DNA of 8,592 nt from Phycisphaerales bacterium UBA1926 (GTDB lineage Bacteria; Planctomycetota; Phycisphaerae; Phycisphaerales; UBA1924), in the NCBI GenBank assembly GCA_002337215.1, contig DDFO01000001.1, forward strand, positions 5,121-13,712, given 5' to 3'. This document shows, piece after piece, positions 1 to 6,900 of the stretch (the stretch's first letter is position 1; each line of letters opens with the position of its first letter). The notes under the pieces are model-generated. The model was not told where the DNA came from. It did not search any database and worked only from the letters and a program-made list of their open reading frames with translations. The position numbers and the translations under genes are program-made.

Positions 1-20
1 GGGGGCGGTTTGGCCCCCCG
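1..20 (-). terminator. GC-rich hairpin after the dockerin gene, possible terminator
   Basis: Bases 1-6 (GGGGGC) pair with 13-18 (GCCCCC) around a 6-nt loop, about 18 nt downstream of the stop codon of the minus-strand gene ending at 37. The position suits an intrinsic terminator. Any T-tract would fall outside the window, so the call cannot be completed. Confidence 0.35.
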
Positions 21-36
21 GCCGCTGGAGATCGGA

Positions 37-2994
37 TCAGTTCACGAAACGCATGCCGAAGCGATCGATGACGAAGCCGATGTCGGCGAGGTCGAGAACC
101 CCGTCGCGGTTGGCGTCGGCCGCGAGGTCGCCTGTGTTGAACGCGGTTGCCATGAACTGGAGGTCACTCAGATCGACGAACCCGTCGCCGGTGATGTCGG
201 CGTAGTGGGCGGGCAGCGCTCCGTTGAGGAACGCGGCGATGTCGTACTGATCGAGCACGCCGTCCGCGTTGAGGTCCGCGGTGGTGAGCTCAGCCATGCC
301 CTGGTCGAGGAGCTGATCGACCGTGATCGAATCGACCGGCGCATCGGCGAGGATCGCGTCGAAGGCGGTCTGGCCCCGGCCCTGGCCTGCGTGGAGCAGC
401 ATGGACGGGCATGCCGGCTCGCTGGAATCGAGGAACTGGGTCTGGACATAGGTGAAGTCGGCGATATCGACCATGCCGTTGCCGCTGGCGTCGGCGTCGG
501 GGCCGACGGTGCCGCAGACGGTGTCGCCACCCGGGACACCCGGATCGGTGCCGAACTGCCCGATGAAGGTGCCGAAGTCGAGGATGTCGATGAACTCGTC
601 ATCGTTGAAGTTGCCGCCGCGGAGCGCGTCGCCACTGGAGACGGTGAAGTCGGCGACGAATGCCGGGCCAACAACGGCGAACGAATCGCCGGTCTGGCGG
701 AGCGTGTGGAGTTCGTCGCGGGCGGTGATGCACTCATAATCGCCGCAGGGGACATCGATGGTCGTGGACGCGGATCCCGCGATGAACGACAGGGTCTCGC
801 TGACCACGACCGGTGCGCCGCCACCCGTGGGCGTCAGCTCGAAGGTGATGCAGCGATCGACATCGACCGAGACGCCCACGAGCTCGACATCGACCTTGAG
901 GTCGTTGGCCGAGTTCACGGTGACGAGCTGGGTATCGACCGTGGTGTTGCCGCAGTCGTCTGTCGCGGTCCATGTGACGGTGGTTGTGCCGGCGGGGAAC
1001 GGATCGTTGAGGCCGAGCAGCGGGTCGTCGCTGCGCTCGAAGGCGACGGCCGCGGTCGAGCAGTCGTCGCTGGCGACGGCGCCCTCGGGCGGCAGGACGA
1101 GGTTGTCCCAATAGACGTCGTACGTCTCGCCGAAGTTGTAGGCCTGAATGATCAGATCGCTGGTGCGGACGGAGCCGAAGGTGATCGGGTCGACCACCTC
1201 GAGCAGCACGGTGTCCGTCTCGTCGATCAGGCGGTGGATGTACGCGTGCGGTGTCAGCTCGGTCTCGAGCGTGTACCACGCGTCGTAGACGAAGCCGCCC
1301 GGCAATCCGAAATCAATCCAGTCGGCCGTGTAGCCGTTGGACGGATCGAAGTCGGTGTCCTGCGTGTACAGCCGGAAGCGAGGTGTCGTGCTCGCGGGCG
1401 ACGTGTTGAGCGCATCGGCCGGGTCGTTGTTCACGAACCCGAAGATGGGGAAGCCGGAGATATCGCCGTTGGCATCGCGTGTGGTCGACCAGAGATCCGC
1501 ACGGCGGACATCGTTTGCCCAATCGCTGGGGATGTAGAGGTCGATCGAGTACGTCTGCCCAACGGGGATGTTGATGTCGTACTTGTTGCCCTGGGTGTTG
1601 TAGAAGGCGCTCGAGAAGGAAGCGGGCCGGCTGCCCGGGCCGTCGGCGGCGTCGATGCCGTGCCGCAGGCGGTTGTCACCATCGAAGAACGCTGACTCGA
1701 ACGCGGCGGGCGCGTAGCGGTCGGTGTAGAAGGTGTCGGGCATCTGCGTCGCGGACGTGGGCGGGGAGACATCGAAGGGCCAGCTGCTGATCAGCGAGGC
1801 GGTGCAGAGGCCCGCGTCGGCGTTGACAACGATGTCGTCGGGGATCGAGAGCGTCGGCGCCACGCTGTCCTTGGTGGTCACGCCCAGATCGGCCGTGTAC
1901 GGCAGGATCTCGGTGCCGCCGAACTCGGTGACACGTGTCGGGGGCACATTGGCCCGGAACGAGACGAGAGCGGCCTCCTCGCAGTAGTCACCGACAATGT
2001 CGAACGTGATGGTCGCGAGCGTGGTGCTGGTGGTGGTGCCGGTCTCGCCCATCAGGAAGTCGGCGTACACGCCGTAATCGATCGTGCCGCCGGGCTCGTC
2101 GACATCTTCGAGGATCTCGAGGAACCTGGAGTCGGCGACGTCCGCGGAGACAAAGTCGAGCATCGCGGTGTCGAAGGCGAGGAATGCCTGGGCACCGGCG
2201 CTCAGCGCCTGCGGGTTGGAGAGGTTCAGCGCGACGACGAGCTGGCCTTCGCTCGCGTCGAGGCACGCGTCAACCGCGTCGAGCGTCAGCGCCGTGGTGT
2301 CAGGCGGGATGAGTCTTGCGACGGCGGACAGCGAACCGATCGGGTTGCCGGTATCGGCAGTCGCCGACCAGTTGATGGTGTAGTCGCCCGGGGCGAGTTC
2401 GGCACCGTTCAAGAAACCGAAACCGGGACGCCAGGATTGGGAGAAGACGTAGTCGATCGCGTCGTCGGACCACGAGCCGGGGCCCGGGTTGGTGAAGTAC
2501 CCGTCGGTGTCATCCCAGCTATTCAGCGGGCTCGCGTCGGCATCGAAGAGCGGGAGAGCCGCCGAGAAGAAGCTGGTAAGGCTCGAGCCGTCGAGATCGA
2601 CATCGAGAGAGAGGGTGTAGTTCCGGCCGGCGGCGACGTCATCGGCACGCGGCGAGAACTGGAAATCGAATGACCAGCCCGGGAGATTCCCCACCTCATC
2701 GGTGACGTTGATGAACGTGTTGCCGGTGATCAGATAGGCCTGGCCCGGGATCTGGCCGACATCAGGCGGGGTCTTGTAGCCGCGAGCCTTCAGGAACACG
2801 GCCGCCCCGAGCGAACCGTCGCTCAGGAAGTTGTCGCCCGGGATGCCGCTGCCTGCGATGTAGTCGCCGTTCGCCTTGGTCGGCGACGCATCGACGAGTT
2901 GGGCATTCGCCGGAGCGACCGCGGCGGCGGTGCCGGCGGCTGCGAGCAGGATCGCGAGACGTGAAATCTGAATTCGGTTCTCCATCACCTTCAT
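37..2994 (-). CDS. Large secreted protein with cohesin-like, split HYR and dockerin-type domains
   Basis: 985 residues. The ATG at 2994 was chosen over upstream in-frame starts because GAGGGG sits 7 nt before it; a longer GTG-started frame reaching 3027 would bury that ribosome site. Residues 1-31 form a signal peptide: basic n-region, a Leu/Ala-rich core, and a likely cut after ANA. Residues 32-230 are an unrecognised beta-rich region. Residues about 235-375 resemble a cohesin domain (LVVALNLSN, then AGAQAFLAFD). An HYR domain begins at about 378 (NADAGLCTAS) and resumes at about 640 (ASDDCS, AGTTTVTWTATDDCGN), with a concanavalin-like insert between. Residues 695-785 are another beta region. 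Five dockerin-type calcium loops follow at 795-806, 835-846, 907-918, 933-944 and 960-971. The C-terminus (MRFVN) has no PEP-CTERM or LPXTG signal. The protein is probably exported and calcium-stabilised, with a role in surface adhesion or assembly; no enzymatic site was recognised. It appears monocistronic, behind a long leader. Confidence 0.93.
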   Translation of the reverse strand: MKVMENRIQISRLAILLAAAGTAAAVAPANAQLVDASPTKANGDYIAGSGIPGDNFLSDGSLGAAVFLKARGYKTPPDVGQIPGQAYLITGNTFINVTDEVGNLPGWSFDFQFSPRADDVAAGRNYTLSLDVDLDGSSLTSFFSAALPLFDADASPLNSWDDTDGYFTNPGPGSWSDDAIDYVFSQSWRPGFGFLNGAELAPGDYTINWSATADTGNPIGSLSAVARLIPPDTTALTLDAVDACLDASEGQLVVALNLSNPQALSAGAQAFLAFDTAMLDFVSADVADSRFLEILEDVDEPGGTIDYGVYADFLMGETGTTTSTTLATITFDIVGDYCEEAALVSFRANVPPTRVTEFGGTEILPYTADLGVTTKDSVAPTLSIPDDIVVNADAGLCTASLISSWPFDVSPPTSATQMPDTFYTDRYAPAAFESAFFDGDNRLRHGIDAADGPGSRPASFSSAFYNTQGNKYDINIPVGQTYSIDLYIPSDWANDVRRADLWSTTRDANGDISGFPIFGFVNNDPADALNTSPASTTPRFRLYTQDTDFDPSNGYTADWIDFGLPGGFVYDAWYTLETELTPHAYIHRLIDETDTVLLEVVDPITFGSVRTSDLIIQAYNFGETYDVYWDNLVLPPEGAVASDDCSTAAVAFERSDDPLLGLNDPFPAGTTTVTWTATDDCGNTTVDTQLVTVNSANDLKVDVELVGVSVDVDRCITFELTPTGGGAPVVVSETLSFIAGSASTTIDVPCGDYECITARDELHTLRQTGDSFAVVGPAFVADFTVSSGDALRGGNFNDDEFIDILDFGTFIGQFGTDPGVPGGDTVCGTVGPDADASGNGMVDIADFTYVQTQFLDSSEPACPSMLLHAGQGRGQTAFDAILADAPVDSITVDQLLDQGMAELTTADLNADGVLDQYDIAAFLNGALPAHYADITGDGFVDLSDLQFMATAFNTGDLAADANRDGVLDLADIGFVIDRFGMRFVN
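52..639 (-). repeat. Five dockerin/EF-hand calcium loops in two clusters (protein repeat)
   Basis: Within the 985-residue protein, two loops lie at residues 795-806 and 835-846, followed by a spacer of about 60 residues and three more at 907-918, 933-944 and 960-971. Each has acidic or Asn ligands at positions 1, 3, 5, 9 and 12, for example DLNADGVLDQYD and DANRDGVLDLAD, followed by a hydrophobic helix ending in F or FG. This is the type I dockerin pattern. The first loop has Glu where Gly is usual (position 6). Confidence 0.85.
1078..1794 (-). other. Lectin-like domain inserted inside the HYR domain
   Basis: Residues 401-639 of the 985-residue protein separate the first half of an HYR domain (ending CTAS at 400) from its second half (starting ASDDC at 641). 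The insert has the character of a concanavalin/LamG-type beta sandwich: aromatic beta strands, a WY.LE strand near 573-578, and a closing YDVYWDNL at 625-632. The fold assignment is inference; the interruption of the HYR pattern is directly visible. Confidence 0.55.
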
Positions 2995-3033
2995 TTTGAT
3001 TCCCCTCTTCATTGTGCGGTATTGCACTTAAAA

Positions 3034-3058
3034 TGTTGTAAACACTCAGGATACAACA
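3034..3058. promoter_or_regulatory. 7-bp inverted repeat upstream of the dockerin gene, possible operator
   Basis: TGTTGTA (3034-3040) and TACAACA (3052-3058) are exact reverse complements separated by 11 bases. The nearer arm lies 39 nt upstream of the ATG at 2994, where a regulator would overlap a promoter core. Within it on the minus strand, TTGTAT-N17-TTTTAA could serve as a weak -35/-10 pair. The geometry suits a dimeric helix-turn-helix repressor, but no regulator gene is present in the window. Confidence 0.35.
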
Positions 3059-3309
3059 AATGGACTACGCAGTTCTGGTCTGGGCCACCGCTCGCGATAC
3101 GCGACGTTGTGAACGTCCGCTCTCGGCGTCCAAAGCCAGAAGGCAAAGCACGTGTCCGAAATCAACCCACGATTTACGATGAGTTCAGCCGGCCGTGCCC
3201 TGACCATCAATGGTGTCAATCACTCGTTAAACGATCATGTACAGATAGAACGACAACATCCTCAAACGTTCTTCGAGAATGCGCGAATCATTGTTGCGTA
3301 AGGAGTTCG

Positions 3310-3337
3310 GTGGCTCTCAAGGCGATCAGAGAACCAC
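3310..3337 (-). other. RNA hairpin in the leader upstream of the dockerin gene
   Basis: On the minus strand GTGGTTCTC pairs with GAGAGCCAC over 9 bp with one U-G wobble and a 10-nt loop. Read on the plus strand the same position is a C-A mismatch, so the structure is better formed in a minus-strand transcript. It lies in AT-richer non-coding DNA. No U-tract follows, so it is not an obvious terminator; it could be a leader element or chance. Confidence 0.3.
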
Positions 3338-3411
3338 GGCGGAATACCGTGTCCAGACTCCCATGCATCATGGCAGAATGTTAATGATCCCCCTTTCCCC
3401 AACCCAAGGAG

Positions 3412-3440
3412 AGACTACGCATTCTGCAGTTGAGAGTCAA
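3412..3440 (-). promoter_or_regulatory. Candidate sigma70-like promoter
   Basis: On the minus strand TTGACT (3440-3435) and TAGTCT (3417-3412) are separated by exactly 17 bases. The -35 matches consensus at 5 of 6 positions and the -10 at only 3 of 6. It would start a transcript with a leader of about 410 nt running into the gene at 2994. The weak -10 keeps confidence low. Confidence 0.3.
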
Positions 3441-3441
3441 G

Positions 3442-3693
3442 CTATTTTGTGAGTATGCTCAACCAAGATTGAAATTCTTCTAAGAATGGGCGGTGGTATG
3501 ACGCGATGGCGAACCCGGCTCGATTGCCGCCATGCCACGCTGCTGCCCAGTCCGTCTCCTCGCCCATCCCGCCCGAGTGTCCGCCTTGGGCCGGACGACG
3601 GTCGGGCGGCAGATCGGCTGGATCTATACCGAACCCACGCCCCTCTGGTCGGTTGGCATCGCCGAACCGTTCGGGATCCTCGGCCTCGGTCAC
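3442..3693 (-). CDS. Possible small protein of unknown function, or gene remnant
   Basis: This is an 83-codon frame starting at GTG 3693. Its first two-thirds look like coding sequence: rich in Glu, Asp and Gly, with mostly G or C at third positions (for example TEAEDPERFGDA, then GRGFGIDPADL and MGEETDWAAAW). The final third (FLEEFQSWLSILTK) falls into AT-richer DNA. No good ribosome site precedes the GTG. It lies 14 nt after another short minus-strand frame in a different phase. No family was recognised, and no signal peptide or membrane segment is present. It could be a real small gene, the tail of a frameshifted gene, or a chance frame. Confidence 0.3.
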   Translation of the reverse strand: MTEAEDPERFGDANRPEGRGFGIDPADLPPDRRPAQGGHSGGMGEETDWAAAWHGGNRAGFAIASYHRPFLEEFQSWLSILTK

Positions 3694-3707
3694 GTACGTG
3701 CGTCTCG

Positions 3708-3812
3708 TCAGGTGTTGTCGCGATCAGCACGATTGCTGACCTCATACACGGCGGGGTATGTGATCTGCTCGAAGTTGTCGAGTTCGTCAAGCCGATCGAC
3801 TTTCGGTGGCAC
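3708..3812 (-). CDS. Very short coding-like frame, possible remnant
   Basis: Thirty-four codons from GTG 3812 to a TGA at 3708. The frame is acidic and coding-like (RLDELDNFEQITYPAVYEV), with G or C third positions dominating in its middle. No clear ribosome site is seen. It ends 14 nt before the GTG at 3693 but in another phase, so the two could be a small operon or one gene broken by a frameshift. The evidence is composition only. Confidence 0.2.
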   Translation of the reverse strand: MPPKVDRLDELDNFEQITYPAVYEVSNRADRDNT

Positions 3813-3935
3813 GTGGTCGTGTGGACCTGCCGGTCAAGGCCTGATCAGCCGCGGTTCGTTTCGGCCTGGTTGCTGACCGCCCCGCGATGCGTATCATTTC
3901 CACTGCTGCCGATCGTTTGGATCACACCATCCGGC

Positions 3936-3958
3936 GATGCGCTCGCGTTCTGCGCATC
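3936..3958 (-). terminator. Hairpin after the PD40/TonB-like gene
   Basis: GATGCGC and GCGCATC form a perfect 7-bp stem with a 9-nt loop, starting 15 nt after the TAG stop at 3974. There is no T-tract behind it, so it is not a canonical intrinsic terminator. It may stabilise the 3' end of the operon mRNA or assist termination. Confidence 0.3.
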
Positions 3959-3973
3959 TGGCGTCTGCGCTCG

Positions 3974-6900
3974 CTAGTAGACCGATCTCAGCTTCGGGAC
4001 AATCCGCAGACCGACATTGACGACTTCAAAGTCATCATGGTCGCTCCGTTCTCGAACGGAGCGGAGTGTGACGGAATTCAAACCGCCGCGCAAGAGTTCA
4101 ACCGGGACGACAACGCGCTGCTCGGCGAAGCGGCCGTCACCTGGCGAGTGGGCGAGTCGTCCGACCTCTCGCCCGTTCAGACCAATCGGCGGGTTGGTCT
4201 CGAGCCCCTTGGCGAGCATGACCAATTCGGCCTGGTGCGCGACGCGGAGCAGGCTCGGATCGATGGTGAAGTCCAGCGTGATCTCGAGACCCTCGCTCGC
4301 TCGCTGAAAGCGGCTGTTGATTGCGCCGCCGAAAGCGTCATCTCCGAGATGACGCACAGTCGGCGTCGCTTCGGCTGCGATCTCCAGTCTGGTGTCCTCG
4401 CGAAGGCGGAGCACCAAGGCCTCGGCATCGAGCACGTCGCGACGATCGACACCCACCGCGAACGGCTCGTACGACGGATGTGTTGCGATGATCGCGGCGT
4501 GCTCTGGCATCGCGTCCGCCTTGAGCCTGAATCGTCCGTTCTCATCGGTGAGTGCGACAATCGGCATCCGGCCGTGCAGGTCAAGCGTGACTCGTGCACC
4601 GTTGATCGGTTCGTCGGAAGACGCGTCGAGGGCGACGCCGCGGATGGACGGCGTGCGGTCTCCCGCCGCGTTCTCCGGATCGAACACCAGGCGGACGTTG
4701 ACGAACTCGAAATCGTCGATGTCCGTGTCGCGACGCTTGACCGCGCGGATCTCAAGAACATTCTCGCCCGGCTGCAGACGATCGATCGGCGCGAGGATCG
4801 CTTGCTCACCGAAACTCCCGTCGCCCGGCGACTCGGCGAGAACACCGATGCGATCGCCGTTCAGGAAGACGCGGTTCTCGAGCTGTGAACCTTTCGTCAC
4901 CAGTCGGAATTCTGCTGCGTTGAACCCGGCGGTGTGACGCTCGGGAGGGATGGTGAACCGCATCGCGAGGCGTGTCCCCTCGGTCCTCCGTTGGAACTGA
5001 CTGTTGATCCTCCCCGAGAACTCATCGTTCCCGAGATGGTGGACTTCGGGCTCCTCCTCGAACGCGATGATGTCCGCGTTGATCGGCGAGAGTTTGATCC
5101 GGACGGGCTCGCGTCGCGCAATGTCGGACTCGACAATATTGACCGCGTGCGGCGTATACCCCGAGTGTGACGCGGTCAGCGCGGCGTTCTCGGGGATCTC
5201 TCCGAAGGGCAGAACGAATCGGCCGAGATCGTCTGTAAAGACCCTGACATCAGCGGACTTCTCGTGGTCCAGCCTCACCGACGCGCCCGCGATCGTCTCG
5301 CCGGATTCTCGATCAACGACTTCGCCGGTCAGCATCCTGGTGGCACTGGGCACGGCGAGGTCCGGTGAGGGCGGGTCGGCAAACACCGGCAGATCGAGTC
5401 CGTACAGAACGCCTGCGGCGTCGCGGTCTCGCGCGGCGCTCGCCTCGGCCTTGCGAGCAGCGGGCTCAAGAGCGTCAACAGACCGTTCGGCGATCTCGCC
5501 GGGCTCTATCTCGCTGAGCGCGGACCGTCGGGCTGAAACAGATGGGACGGCCAACTCGGCGATCGGTGAGCGACTCGGCTGGGTCCCGGTCGTGGCGGTG
5601 TCGGAAGCCGGTTCGCCGGGCTCTCCTTCTGCACGCGGAGTGGGCGGAGAAACGGGGCCGACGGCGTCAACAAGGTCCGGAAGATCGAGCGCAAAGTCGG
5701 TGGTCCGCCGTGGTTCGGTCGTTCGATCACCACTGCTCGGACGTGCAATCTCGATGCGATCGCGCGGATCGCTCGGAGCGGTGTCTGGTGCTGATACCGT
5801 TGGATCGAACTCGGTCCGTACGCTCGGCGTTCGGTCGAGCTTCATTGAGACATCCGTCGAAGACAAGTCTCGGGATTGTCGTGCTGCATGCGCTATCGAT
5901 TCCTGTTCCGATTGCTCGCGAACGGGCGCGGCGTGCGACACGCCCGGTAAAGTAAAGGTGAGAGCGGGTTCCGAAGCGATCGGTTCGTCCGGAAGATCAG
6001 GGGTCGCCCGCGGCGAATCCGCGATGCGTCGGTTTCCGTTCCTGGCCGTCATCAACGGCGGTTCGACGAGGTCCGTGGGCTCGGCGCTCTGGAGCGAACC
6101 GTCCGGTTCGAATCGGTCCGAGGAACGCGTTGGCACGGCTACGGCGGAAGCGGGGGAGGCGATGTCGATCTGGCTCGCGCGTGCCGACTGGAGGGGCTCA
6201 ACGTGAGACGACGGTGAGCGGGGCGCTGGCACGGAGAGCGATTGCAATTCTGCAGCGTCGCTCGATTGCTCTGGGATCGGCGGCGCGTCGAATGCTTCGT
6301 TTGATCGATCGGCGAGCGGTTCGCTCCGCGATTCTGAACGACGCTCTGGCGCGAACCGTTCCAAGCGGTCGGGCGCTGATGCACGCACGGTGGGAGCCAG
6401 CACGGCATCAGGGAACGGTTCGCGTTCCGAAGGCGATGCGGACAGCGACGGAACACTGGGCTCTTCGTGAGAGAGGTTCACCGCGGCGTGGCTCGGGCGG
6501 AGCTGCGCCTCGATGGACCGCCGCATTCCGCTCGAAGCCAGCGTGACGCGGACGGTCCCGTCGTCGGCCGCGAGTGTTCCCGTCGTCGGGGGGACGTGCA
6601 TCATCGCGAGGACCGCCATGATGCCGCCGTGGATCAGCAGCGAGAGAAGCACGCATCGCGCCATGAGGCCGAGCGTTGCGAGCCGGCCCTGCCACGAGAT
6701 GTCGCGCACGCTGCGTGTCAGCAACGCGAGCAGGAGGACGAGCGCGAGTGCCGCGAGGATCCATGGGAGCAATTTCAGAAGATCCGCGACCATCGCCCGG
6801 CGGCTGTCTGTCGCGAGGTAGACCTCGCGTGAGACCGCCCGGTAGAGGTCGGTGTGGTCGCCCCCGCGGTCGGATGCGAACTGCAGCGCGAACCCCTCCA

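Larger units (their letters stand above)
2995..3441. other. Intergenic leader and control region, no confident gene
   Basis: This stretch is clearly AT-richer than the flanking genes. Open frames on either strand are short and poor in codon character. It holds the ribosome site of the dockerin gene (3002-3007), an inverted repeat (3034-3058), a minus-strand hairpin (3310-3337) and a candidate promoter (3412-3440). It therefore reads as the upstream region of the gene starting at 2994. No tRNA or known riboswitch pattern was recognised. Confidence 0.6.

Noticed and set aside
10..1695. A 561-codon plus-strand open frame opposite the dockerin protein gene
   Set aside because: It is antisense to a minus-strand gene with clear domains and a good ribosome site. 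Its translation is a Val/Gly/Asp/Glu/Arg-rich string without motifs, as expected from the complement of GC-rich coding sequence.
3203..3219. Perfect TTGACA (-35) on the minus strand at 3219-3214 and a short palindrome ACCATCAATGGT beside it
   Set aside because: No AT-rich -10 element exists at a suitable distance; the following sequence is GC-rich. The palindrome is only 5 bp per arm and likely chance.
3288..3371. A 27-codon minus-strand frame (MMHGSLDTVFRRG...) in the leader region
   Set aside because: A GGGGG stretch lies upstream, but 17 nt from the ATG, too far for a ribosome site. The frame is short and lies in AT-richer DNA over a hairpin.
3310..3384. A 24-codon plus-strand frame after TAAGGAG at about 3299
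   Set aside because: The ribosome-like site is good, but the peptide is tiny and overlaps the minus-strand hairpin. No further support.
3474..3487. Inverted repeat ATTCTT-CT-AAGAAT
   Set aside because: A 2-nt loop is too small for a stable hairpin, it has no T-tract, and it overlaps the end of the 83-codon frame. Too little to call a terminator or operator.
3887..6206. Long plus-strand frames (333 and 400 codons) opposite the PD40/TonB-like gene
   Set aside because: They are shadows of the minus-strand gene. They are rich in Arg, Ser and Thr, lack domains, and overlap regions whose minus-strand translation shows a duplicated, conserved module.
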